Below, piece after piece: positions 1-10,928 of a stretch of 64,000 nucleotides of DNA. The stretch covers positions 5,894,750-5,958,749 of the forward strand of contig CAJINV010000001.1 of the NCBI GenBank assembly GCA_905178155.1, read 5' to 3'. Numbering within the stretch: the stretch's first letter is position 1; every line of letters starts with the position of its first letter. The position numbers were made by a program, and so were the translations under genes. The notes beneath the pieces were generated by a model, which saw only the letters and a program-made list of their open reading frames with translations, did no database searches and was not told where the DNA came from. Source of the DNA: Amoebophrya sp. A120 (taxonomy: Eukaryota > Sar > Dinophyceae > Syndiniales > Amoebophryaceae).

Positions 1-2506
1 TGATGCTGAGTCCCGGACAAGAGCAGCGGGAGGTACTATCGAGTGCAGCGGGCTCGCCGGATCAGCCCCTGCAGCGAACGCCGGACCAGCATCGGCTGCA
101 TCCGGATGGTCATAATTTCGCCGGCTCTCCGCAGCCCAGCGCCAGTTTGTCCGCTACAAACGGCCCGCAGCAGCAACAGTCCTCTAGCGCGCACTCCCCG
201 GACCAGCTGAATCATGCGCTAGTTCTGGCCGAGGATCAGCCGTTTGCCTTGCAACAAGGATCTGGTCATCTGCCTTTCGTGCAATTGGCCGGCCGCCGTC
301 CACGGGTGATCGCGCCGAGGTGTGGCGACTTTATCTCTAGTAATAGACAAGTGAAGATGAACACAGCTGCAAATAACGGCCTGGCCGTCGACGTGCTGGG
401 AGGGGTGCCAAGTTCCGTCGCAAACGCGAGCAAGTTCTCCAACAACTCCAACGCGCCGAACAAGGCGTTTCTGAGTTTCCTCGACGGGCCGCGGATCCAC
501 ATCATCCGCAAGAACAAGCCGGTCACGTTATCCTGAGTAAAAACGTACCCACACCAGAATTGTAATGCAGATTTGCAAAGACAGGAAGACTTGTAACGCG
601 CATCCCCATGAGAGCCATTTCCAATCGTGTTTTGGAATTTGTGATGCTGTGAGCAGGATGAGCAGATGAGTCTGTGATGCGGCTGCACTTGCTAACCTGC
701 ACTACAGTGCAAAGCGCAACTTGTCATGCGTGACTCACAAAGCTCCTAGGGTTGTGCTGCAGAATCCCCATCCTGACTCGACGTGCTGGGAGGGGTGCCA
801 TTGCGCCATTTTTCCAGTAGCATGCCGCTCAAGTGCCAACAGGGCGAGAGCCCTGCAAGACCGGGCTGCGAATGTAAGAAATCGGGAAAAAAATGCCGTA
901 TACCTGCGCAATTCCTTATATGTGAATAACAAGGTGGGCGGGCGGGGTTCTTCACATTTTTGGAAACGCCCACCGCCCCGACACAAACAGTATTCTTGGA
1001 AGCGGAGGGGGGGCGCGGGACCCCCATCAAGTCGCCGCGGCGCGAAGCCGCAAATCCTTGGGCCACGTCTACCACCAGAAGTATTCCGCCCGGGGGCCGC
1101 TCCATGAGTCCATGAGTCCAAAAAAAAAATGGGGGCCGGGCAAAAAAAAAAAAAAATCCCCATCCTGACTCTGGTGTGGGTACGTTTTTACTCAGGATAC
1201 ACGTACTTGCTCGACATCCAGGATTTTTCCTGCGCGGATTGGCAACCCAACTGCCGAACAGGGACGCTGGCACTCAGCGCCGGCTCGCACGTGTTCCTCT
1301 TTCGGTTGAACCTCTTTCACGACAGTCTCGAGCAAATTGCGCAGTTTCGGCTGCCCAGCAACCGGCGGGTGCTGGACTTGAAGTGGTCGCCGGACGGGAG
1401 GAGACTGCTGGCCGTGGACTTCTTCGGCCACTACCATGTCTGGGAGCACGCATCGCGGTTGCAACGACCCATCACGCTGAAACCGCCACTGAAGGGCGTG
1501 CTGGCGGGACCTATATCCTGGTTGAGCAGCAAATTTTCGAAGAAAAATAAAAAAGGTGCAACATCATCTTCTGCAAAGAAGAACGACAGCGACAATAATG
1601 CAGCGGCGGAGAGAAATAAAAACTCTTCGGCCACTACTGGCGCTCCAGTATCGCAAATACTGTGGAACCCGGAAGGCAACATGTTCTGCGGGTTCTCGGA
1701 CAGTGGGCACCTGGAAATTTGGGACGCGGTCAGGTACGAGCGCGTGTTCGAAATGAGCGACTTGGATTTGAAGCCGCGGATCGCCGGAAACGTGCCCCAG
1801 CGAGGCAGCTTCGTGTTCGGGTTAGAAGGCGAAGAAGGCGGGAACATGTATGAGGTAAGAAACAGAGGCAGCACTTATGTCTCAATATGCTTTTTTTCTT
1901 CGTCAATGAATCAGCATGTGTGATTTAGTTCACATTTATCGTGACACCCAAACAATCAACCAAACCCATCACCAGGTTCCGTGGCGACTCCGTGACATGC
2001 GGGAGATTTTGGAGGTTCATCTAGGCTTCTCCCTTGAAAACGAACGTTTGATGGACGTGGTCATAGACGCGACGACGCACAGCCGCCTCGGTCTCGTCCT
2101 CGACAAAGGTGTCGCTGTCTGCGACCTCTGGACCTGCGCTAGAGAGGACCCAATGCGGGATCTGAAGCCGCTGGTATGTACTTTAGTTGCCTTTTAAATG
2201 ATAGAAGACCACTTTTCGGATGATATGCTGAAAGCAGCTTCACTTTTGAAAAAAGGAGAGATAGATGAATGATCACGCACGCAAATGTCCACCTCTACAC
2301 TGAAAAACGAACCAAACCAGGCATCCTGGCCAAGCAGATACGGCGAGACAGACCGATCGGGGAATTTGCTTCTTCGCGACACCAAAACCTACACAGCGGA
2401 CAATTTCCGTCCGCTGACGATGAACTTCTGCATGCACTCGAAGGACAGCGCCCTGGCGTCCGTTCTCTGGGAGAACGGAACTTTGGACACGTACGCCGTT
2501 TCTTGA
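1..2506 (+). CDS. WD40-repeat protein, 5'-truncated by the window edge
   Basis: Exons are <1-528, 1205-1854, 1975-2173 and 2321-2506 (stop). The first intron is an introner (529-1199) and the other two are GT-AG; all phases agree. Residues encoded before position 480 are low-complexity (Ser/Gln/Pro-rich). From there a beta-propeller-like region follows, with repeat signatures such as LDLKWSPDGRRLLAVDFFGH followed by VWE, and ILWNPEGNMFCGFSDSGHLE followed by IWD. A Lys/Ser/Asn-rich insert (about 1530-1640) separates two blades. WD40 proteins are scaffolds in complexes; the partner cannot be told here. I could not match it to a named family (Aladin was considered and did not fit). The first ATG in frame is at position 3, but the true start may lie upstream. 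Whether every short exon is included is uncertain. Confidence 0.72.
529..1199 (+). mobile_element. Introner, family A (TIR TATCCTGAGTAAAAACGTAC), carrying a nested insertion
   Basis: The TIR starts at 529 and its reverse complement ends at 1199. The 5-bp direct repeat CACGT lies at 524-528 and 1200-1204. Removal restores PVT-YLLDI in the WD40 gene. It is 671 bp long. Without the nested retroposed piece (780-1154) and one copy of its duplication it would be 279 bp, the size of other family A copies. Confidence 0.92.
780..1154 (+). mobile_element. Retroposed insertion with poly(A) tail inside the introner
   Basis: A 17-bp direct duplication, AATCCCCATCCTGACTC, occurs at 763-779 and 1155-1171. 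Between the copies lie about 375 bp ending in a run of A (1142-1156). A long target duplication with an A tail is the usual mark of target-primed reverse transcription. No ORF of a reverse transcriptase is present, so this is a SINE-like or processed-transcript insertion. Its source is unknown. Confidence 0.72.
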
Positions 2507-3236
2507 AACAGCCACGCAAGGTGGACTACATAAACAAAAACAAACGCATACAGACATTTTTTTCACCTCACTTTTTTCTGCGCGACATAAGTAAGATTTC
2601 AAAAACAACGAAGCAAAAAATGCATAGGAAGAGCAACACCAACACGTCGTGATGTTTTCACTATGTTCGGAGAACTTGTTCGTCAAAAACTCGCAAAAAA
2701 TCCAAATCGGTCCGCGGTTTTTCTGCAAGAGAACAGGAAAGACGAGTACGCCCGAGATCATCAAAACATCTTTTATTGCAAAAAACGAGCAAAACGCTTT
2801 TGAAGTGCTGAACTTCAATGCGATCTCGATCTGAAACCAGAAAGGCAAAGGTCCATCATGTAATGCGCAGGTTCCCTATTCTAGAAAGCAATCTCTTCCC
2901 TTCTTGTGTAATTATACGCAATGTGATTATGATTTCGAAATCGAAAGTGCCTAATACGCTTTTTGCTCTCATTACGTCGCACTGCAACCTTTTTTTGCGC
3001 AGCCTATTGTCCTCGTATGTTTGATATGATCTCTGAATTCCTGTTTAATTCCTTCTCATGTCGATGTGGCATTGATTTCGCCCCCTAGGCTAGATGTTAT
3101 TTCCATTGGTATTCAATGGACGGGTTCTTCATCACCACTCCACCCCACCCCCGCAACCAACATGACGAACATGAATTAGACTTTTATCATCTTGCTACCC
3201 CCGCAAAACCCACCTCCAGTGCGATAGCCCTTCAAC
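2507..3236. other. Intergenic, no gene seen
   Basis: AT-rich DNA between the WD40 gene and the kinase gene. It presumably holds the 3' and 5' untranslated ends. Short ORFs here show no domain or conserved look. Confidence 0.6.
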
Positions 3237-6200
3237 ATGGCGCTACCGCGGACGGTTCCGGTTGACGAGCTCGGCGTGCTCCACACCGAGCGCGAAGCGG
3301 TGGACCCGCTAGGAGCCCGGAACGCCACGACAGCGGCAGGCCCCTCCGCGATGGCGGACCACTCGCTAGTGCCAATCGTCCACCACACTTCTAGCGGAGT
3401 TGGCGTGAGTGCCACTGGTAGTGCTGTGGACCACCACCACCATGCGGCCGCGATCAACCGCAGAACCTACTCCCACGACCTGGTTCTGCGCGACCACTTG
3501 CTCGAGGCGTCGAATCACACGCCGTCGACGGTGCGGAACAACTACGACCGCTACAACAATTTGGATTTTTACCGCGGCGGCCAGCATCCCTACCGCGAGC
3601 CGTGGGTGGTCCTCAAGTCCCCGGAGGAGGGACTTTTAGTTACTTTCGACCCGGTGTCGCACAAGATCGAGCTGCTGCGCAACCACGACCACCACCAGGC
3701 CGGGCTCGACTACTGCCCGCTGTGCGGCCAGGTGCTGGGCGGCCACGGCCCGGCGGCGACGGAGCGGCACCGCTCGATGAGCGAGGCGGGCTCCTCGTCC
3801 GCGGGCGATGCGGCGGTGCGGATGGAGGACGTGATGGAGATCGACGAAACGCCAAATCTATCAAATGTAAAAATGTCTGGGTCTGGAAGATTGCCAGGTT
3901 TGTCATGCACATTTTGCGTGACTCCTGATGTCTGTGATGCATGCCCTAGCGTCACAGATTTTGTGAGGGCTTCCTGATGCTTATACCGCATCACAAATGC
4001 TCTTTCCTTGTAGCAAAACTTGGACTCTCTTTGCTGCTCATGCAATACAGATTTTTTTAGAATCCAAAATCAGCATGACAAGTTGGATTCTTCCAGACCC
4101 AGACATTTTTACATTTGATAAAATCTGGACGCCGCAGACTTCGACTCCTACCTCCTCGTGGAGGGCGCGGGAGGCAGCACCGTAGGAATGGACCACGACC
4201 ACACGCCCGCAGGCTCCGAAAACTCGCGCTCCCGAGGGGCCTCCGGGCGGCCACCGTTGTTCCCGACCAGCAGCGGCGGGGGGTCGACGAGCAGTCGTGG
4301 TGGCGGAAACAAGATGAACAGAAGAACTGCAACTGGGCCGGGAGGTGGTGCTACTGGTGGCTCATCCTCTTCCACGCGCGCGCGGTTCCACCCACCCAGG
4401 GCATCATCTTCGCAAGACCACAACATGATGAACACGACGACATCCACATCTTCTCGCAGCAATCACCGCACGAAATCCCCGGCGTTCAATCCGCAGAAAC
4501 GGAATCCACCTTCGCAGATGCATTCGCCGGACATCCGCGGCCTGCGGTCCCACTCCGAAACTTTTGTGGATCATCATCACCACAACTCCCACCACAACAC
4601 CCCGAATGCCGGCCCCTCGTCGTTTCGGCCCGCACGCGCGGCTCCATACCTGGCACACAACTACTTCACGCTTTTGAGTGCCGTACACGAAGAGGAACAG
4701 GAACTGCGCGAGCAGATGGACACAGCGGTCAATCAAGCCACATTGGACCACCACGGCGGAACCGGGGTATTTCCAGCCTTGGCGGACACCACGAGCGATT
4801 TCGATGTATCCTGAGTAAAAACGTACCCACACCAGAGTTGTAATGCAAATCTGCGTGCTGAAAATGTTTCTCATGCGGAGCCCCATGAGAAGCATTCTCC
4901 AGTCGTGTTTTGCAATTTGTCATGCTCCAATCAGCATGGTATGCTAGATCTGTGATGCTGCTGAGCTAGCTCAAACAGCACTACACTACGAATCCAAATT
5001 TGTCATGCAAAACAGCCAAAACTTGTGGATTTGTCTAGCCGATTCCCCAACTTGACTATGGTGTGGGTACGTTTTTACTCAGGATACGATGGCGGTGTAG
5101 TTCTGGATGACACGACGAGTTTTTATCCGTCCTTGCCCCCACCTCCAGTTCCCGCAGACAGCAGCAGAGAGAACGATGAGGATGACGAGATTCTTTCGCC
5201 GAAAAGCATACAAGACCGACCGGCACTAGAAGAAGGATCATTCCACCGCTCTAGATCCGCCTCCTCACGGAAGAGCCCGCTGCAAGAAGAGCCCGGTGTC
5301 GAGACACTGAACACCGCGAGCGCAAGGACTGGAAGTCTGCCCCGAGCCGAATCCATCCCTACTTTTGACACCAGTGCCCCGCCGGACACCAACCCGGGAA
5401 TCTTTCAGCTCACCACGGGTCCGGCCACGCGCGTGATAAAGCCGCTGGCATCTTCTGGCGGGTCGCAGTCCTCGTCGAAAACCGGACATGGTCCGGGGGT
5501 TGCAGCCGGACATGGTCCTCCGGTTGACTACAACGGTTTATTTGGACCACCTGCAAGAACCGCCACTACCACTTCTTCCGCAGGAGCTGCGACCAACACC
5601 GCAAGCACTAACGCGAAGCAGTACGGGCAGCTGCCGTGCGGCTTGATGAACGACGGCTACTACGAGCGGTTTTTCGTCGAGGTCGAATCTTTGGGACAGG
5701 GAAGTTTCGGGCACGTCTTTCACTGCCGGCACACCATCGACGGCGAGGCGCTGGGGGAGTTCGCGGTGAAAAAGGTCGCGGTGGGCGATGATCGCCAATG
5801 GCTGCGGAAAATCATTCGCGAAGTGAAGGCTTTCGAACGGCTCAACCACCCGAACATCGTGCAGTACAAGCACAGCTGGCTGGAATCCTGGCAGGTGAAC
5901 GCTTGGTGTCCCCGCGTGCCGTTTCTCTTCATTTTGATGCAGTACTGCAATCGGGGTAGTTTGCAGCAACTGATCGATCGCAACTACGAAAAGGTCTGTT
6001 TGGAACAACAGCAACAACAGGGGCGCGCAAAGACGGCCGCGAGTGGTCACCTGGTGCAACTGAACGCGCCCGCGGGCTGTAGCTCGCACAAACGCGGCTC
6101 GCAAGCCGTCGGCAGTAGTTCCTGTAGCAGTGCAGCGCACGCCAACATCCCGACTAGCACTGCGTCACAAAATAGCAGCGGATCGTGCGGCAAAAATGCG

Positions 6201-7235
6201 ACGGAGCCGCCGGCGGTCGGGCTGCCACTGCCACTGATTTGGCCACTGCTGGAAGACATCCTGGCGGGAATTCAGTACCTGCACACGCAGGGGGTTTTGC
6301 ACCGCGATCTGAAGTGTGAGAACGTCCTGCTGACCTCCGACGAGCGGTCCTACCCCTCAACCCGGGCGTTGTTGAGCGATTTTGGTACTGCGGAATGGAA
6401 GCGGGAGGAGCCGGTCCGGCTGCATCGAAGCAACTCCTCGATGGATAATCTGACCATGATGAAAGGCAGTCCACTGCCCGATAGTGTGAACGGCAACGCG
6501 GAAGAACAAGAAACCGAGCGCTACGCCGACCCAAGCACGATCGATGATGTCGACATGGTTCCGCTGAGTCAGCAAGACGCCCGGCCGGTGGAGTCTTCAG
6601 ATCTTCAGAGGGAACGTGGGAATGCGATGAATACGGCAAGCGGTGGCGCACTGAACAATGCGGGGACCACACCACAACAACCACCGCATCGCGTCACCAC
6701 GACGCGGGGCTCCCGGGCTACAGACAGCAGCAACCTCGGCACGACCGAGTACATGGCGCCGGAGGCGTTTGGCGATCTGTATGACGAAAAGAGCGACATG
6801 TGGAGCGTGGGCGTTTTGCTATTCAACATGCGCTATGGAAAACTTCCCTTTTTCGGGCAAAACGTGCTCGAAACCCGGGCACTGATTGAGCGGTTTTCGG
6901 AGAATTACAGTGCGAAGCGAAGCGAGAATCTCCTACCACCCGGTGACGGGGAGGCAGAAGCGCTGCTGCTGCAAGGCCTGATTCTCGCCCTGCTGCAGCC
7001 GGAGCCGTGGAAACGGCCGAGTGCGGGCGAGGTGCTGCGGAACCGCGCCTTCCGCAGCAAGGGCCGCGAGGCAGTAACACGACCACCGCGAGGGTATCAC
7101 ACCCGGGGATCCGACAACGTCAGCGAAATGCAAACGAAAAAGCGGTTCTTGCCGCTCATGGTCGCATCGGCTTCGCCACGACAGCTAGATGAAGAGATGA
7201 AACCCAAAGAAGAGCCCAGGTCGTCCCCTCCATGA
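3237..7235 (+). CDS. IKS1-family serine/threonine protein kinase
   Basis: Three exons (3237-3858, 4126-4806, 5092-7235) are joined by two introner removals and sum to 3447 nt (1148 aa plus stop). The N-terminal part has a His-rich stretch and a segment ending CPLCGQ (about residues 130-165), as I recall from fungal IKS1 proteins. A long disordered region follows. The kinase domain is at about residues 620-1090: glycine loop LGQGSFGHVF, lysine in EFAVKK, HRDLKCEN, DFG in LSDFGTAEW, and APE in MAPEAFG. All key catalytic residues are present, so it should be active. Between the N lobe and HRD, and again between DFG and APE, are Gln/Ser-rich inserts. The sequences VAVGDDRQWLRKIIREV and HPNIVQYKHSWLE are strongly IKS1-like. 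Substrates are unknown. ATG 3237 is the first ATG of the open frame. Confidence 0.87.
3859..4120 (+). mobile_element. Introner, family B (TIR TATCAAATGTAAAAATGTCT)
   Basis: The TIR pair is strong over about 30 bp. The direct repeat AAATC is at 3854-3858 and 4121-4125. Removal joins ETPN to LDAADFD in the kinase gene and keeps the frame. 262 bp. Confidence 0.93.
4807..5086 (+). mobile_element. Introner, family A
   Basis: The direct repeat CGATG is at 4802-4806 and 5087-5091. The TIR matches that of the element at 529 nearly base for base. Removal joins TSDFD to GGVVLDD in the kinase gene. 280 bp. Confidence 0.93.
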
Positions 7236-7777
7236 AAAACTCGGAATGTTGCCCCTGGTTGACCTGGTACACAAAGTGTTGTTCCTCAGCAAAACACCAA
7301 CACGCACGATCACATGTTACATGTTTTGAAAAGCGACCTTAACAAGCCGCGATACCGACTCTCCTATTAGACGATGTTTTTTACGCGCAGCTTTGCTGCA
7401 GCAAAGTGAAGCTGAAGGGTCTGAAGTTTTTGGTGTTCCTTCCCATTTTGTTACGAGCTCGGGTCTTTGTGTTTGTCTTTGAAGCTGACTTAGTGTGTCG
7501 CAGCGGACCACTACTAGCTTGCTGTAAATCAAAGTAGCGCTACATCGTTCGATGTTTGAGAGTGACACAACCGAGCGTCTCTTCAAATCGCGTTTGGTTT
7601 TCGTTGCCGGTCGCTTTCGTTAGAGTGAGATGAGGGTGAGGGATTACGTCATCAAATGGGGCTACAAATAGTGTCGCGACATGACTGCGCTTTTTGATCC
7701 GCAGCGGGGGCCGCTTGCATGAGTACAATAACCCAAAGAGGAGGCCAGACCATCGATCAGGGAAACACTACGACAGT
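7236..7777. other. Intergenic, no gene seen
   Basis: No coding signal was recognised. Open frames starting at non-ATG codons run into the next gene from about 7694. Confidence 0.55.
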
Positions 7778-10241
7778 ATGCCGTCTTCGTCCGCACGGGA
7801 AAAGTCTTCCAGCCCGGAAAAGACACACACGCACGGCCAGGAAGAAGCAAGTGCAAGTCCCGACCCGAAAGCGCGATACTACTTGCAGAACCGTGGCTCT
7901 TGCCTGGTTCGGCCGCCCGTCGTCACCTTCGACGGCCACGCTACATGGAACGAGGTGATTGCGGAGGTGTCGCGCCGCGCGGGCACGGAGCGCGCGGTGG
8001 TCTCGGGCGACTTGCTCTGTCACAGCAGCCGGACGGAGAAATTTCTGCGGCCCAGCGAGATCTTTCAGTCCATCGAAGTGAAGGGTCACGTGTGGCTGTC
8101 GGAAGACGACCCGTTCTTCAACCCGGAGGAGGAAGAAGCGAGGCGGCTCGCGGAACAAGAGGCGGCCGAAAAGGGATTGAAGCCCTCGGCCTCCTCGTCG
8201 CAGAGCCCCAAGCGGCGCGATCCGTACTCCGCCCGGGATCGCCGAACCGATGTGGAGAAGGGTTGGCCCGCGGTCCCCCCGCTGGCCGGCGGCTTGAAGC
8301 GCGGCGTGGACTACATGAGACCGGATAAGGTGCCCTACGGATACAAACCGGACAAGACCTGGTGCCCCGCCGACAGCCCCGGCGGGTCCCCGAACTCTGC
8401 CCTTCCGAACCGGTCGGAGCCGTCGCCGGCGGACGCCGATCCGGACGAAAGCCCGAAGGCACGGCAGGTGCGGCGGAGGGCGTCGCAGCGCGGCTTAGAA
8501 AATTTCTACGAGGACCCGCCCTTCGCCAGCCGGTCGCCCGCGAGCCGCAGCTCGCCCGGCGGCGCGGGGTACGTGAAGATTCTGACGACGGCGCAAACAG
8601 GCTACTTCGGCGGCGGTGTGGCACCAGAGGACGAAGAGCAGGACGACTCGACATCGCCGGTGAAGAGGTACCAGCGCGCCGCTTCGTCCGCCAACGTCTC
8701 GGCGCGACCGATGGAAGTGGTCGGCAGCTGGAGCCAGTCGGACGGGCCCTTCGCCATCTACGACCCCGCGCTGCCGACGAAGGCGTTCGTGTGGGCGCCG
8801 CTGGACTTCTTTCCCGCGAAGTGGCACCCAATCCTGTGCCACCTGGACCCGCTGGTTACCTACGACAGCGCCAAGCATTCCACGAAGAGCTTCCGCCGCG
8901 CGCCGAGAATGTTCTCGAATCGAGACAGTCTTAACGTGGTGCTCCGTGAGGACTCTCACTACAATTTGGAAAAAGATCTCGGCGTGCTGCGGTCGCTCGT
9001 GACGTATTGATAACTTACAATTTTGTGTGTGAAGATGTCTAGTTTAAAAAGATGAGCGTCTGTTGCTTTTCACCAATTTTGTTGAGAATCCAAAAAGCAA
9101 GATATGAAAGAAAATCATGAAAAATTATCTTTCAGCTTTTTCCGTCACGTGACTCTCGTCTGCAAGAGCTTCGAGTTTATCCGCCCGCACCTGGATTTTT
9201 TTCCGAACGTCCCGGAATCGCTGACGATTCATCTCTGTGTGCCGTTCATCCCCGGGCTGGGCAGACGCGACGGGGAGATGTTCGACGCGAAGCAGCTGAA
9301 GCGCGTCACGGACATGGCTAAGCGCACCCGACTGCCAAACAGCCCGAGACCCGCGGACCGGCTGAGTTCAGAAGAAGGCACGCGGCTGGTACGGAAACAG
9401 GAGCTCGCGCTCGCCGCCGACTTGACGGCGGACTTGCGGAGGTACGACGAAGATAACGACTACGCGCCGGGGGTCAAAATCGAAAAGGAAATCGACAAAG
9501 AGTTCGTCGCCACGCACTACGAACTGGAAAAATTTGAGCACCGGCTGGAGTCCTTGGTCCGGATTCTGGCCCCCTGGGTGCAGGGCGGCCTACCCCTGCT
9601 GCGCATCGAGTGCCACTACGGCCCCTTGCCGCGCGTAGCCGAGGACATCGCACCCGATGACGACGTCCCGCGCGCGTCGGCCCTGGAGTACGAAATGTAC
9701 ACGGGAAAAATGCTACGACGGAACGTAGACAAGGTAATCAGAAGGTTTTCTTTTGAATAACGTCGTTCACCTCTCTTGATTTGGTGAGAAGGTTGAAGTT
9801 TATGTTCATCTCATCTCATCTTACTGCATCAAGTTGCAATCTATTGCCCCTCTACTACAGGTGCGCGAGAGTTTCGACGCGTTCGGCCGGCACTTTATCG
9901 CCTTGAACAAGCGCACCATCGTGTTCGAGTCAGTCTTTGTGCCAGTAAGCAGCCGCGCGCAGTTCAAAGAGATGGACTGGAAGTATGACGCCGGCGGGTT
10001 AGGCCGGCCCAAGTTCCGCGTGCTCAGCACGCCGGAGCGTCACGCCGACAGCAAACAGTCAGACTCTGCGGACGAGGAGACGCTGTACTTCGGCAGAAAG
10101 ACCGGCGCACGGAATTTCCGGGAAAAGATGAACCAGACGTCACGTGCTGACGCCGAGGGGAGCAGGACAAACTCTTTTGCGTTTACACACACCCGGGATT
10201 CCTCCCACCCCTCGCACGCAGGCTTGTCTCGCGTCATATGA
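7778..10241 (+). CDS. Unknown protein with possible doublecortin-like N-terminal domain
   Basis: The model has three exons (7778-9003, 9136-9733, 9861-10241) with two GT-AG introns. It sums to 2205 nt (734 aa) with matching phases. The first intron (9004-9135) is inferred, because the first frame otherwise ends at 9010 just past a usable donor; two separate genes are the alternative. Residues about 30-100 (YYLQNRGSCLVRPPVVTF ... VWLSEDDPFF) recall the layout of a doublecortin (DCX) ubiquitin-like fold that binds tubulin, including the terminal 'G-x-V ... EDDPFF' turn, but the match is weak. The middle is rich in Ser, Pro, Arg and charged residues. The C-terminal part has no family I recognise. 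Codon use is GC-rich, like neighbouring genes. No introners are present. Confidence 0.66.
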
Positions 10242-10928
10242 TGAGAACAGCAGTCCTCCGTCGTAGCAGGTTGGGAAACTTTCGGATTTATGACGGGGCA
10301 AATACAAATGACCCATCATTTGTGTAATCGAAAGAAACAAACTGCGCATGATGCACGCGGTAGAAGCAAACCTGTAGTGCTTGTTTGCCCAGTGTCTGCT
10401 GGCGCTCCTTTGATTTCAATTTTGATACCCGTTCATGTTCTGCGTGACGATGATCCTGTGGCTGCGTCATTGATTTGATTCAAAACTAGCAATGTCTCGC
10501 AAAAAAAAAAAAATGGTTTATCTTTTCACAAAAGCGAGAGAGGACGAAACTAGGATTGCTGACGACGAGTGACGATTGCGACAAAACAGACTTGGCCCAG
10601 TGCTTTCATCGAAGACGTCTTACATCGAAAACCGCCCACCTGATTTTTTCGACTCCAGTGATAAAGTACTTTTTAATAGATTTCCGCAATAGCACAATGA
10701 AACGAACTCTCTCTCTTTTTATAGACATATTTGCGAACATCGGTGGCAAGAGTAGGAAATCGAAATCAGCTTGTGCGAGTGTGAATGTCTTTCCGCTCCT
10801 CTCCTGAGGAGAACGGCGCAAATACAATATGATGGAAATAAAGTTCATTTGCGGCTGCAAGGCATCTGTTTTTTCAGTTTTTTCAGCCAACAAGTAGACT
10901 CAGACAGACCCCAACTCTATTAAGCACC
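10242..10928. other. Intergenic, no gene seen
   Basis: AT-rich with an A13 run near 10501. Pyrimidine-rich tracts ending in CAG close to 10885 could serve as the 5' acceptor (trans- or cis-splice) of the SMC4 transcript, but this is only a guess from position. Confidence 0.5.

Noticed and set aside
9004-9103. Stop at 9010 as the end of a separate gene
   Set aside because: A GT donor at 9004 and an AG acceptor at 9135 join the two frames in phase, so one gene is preferred, though two genes are not excluded.
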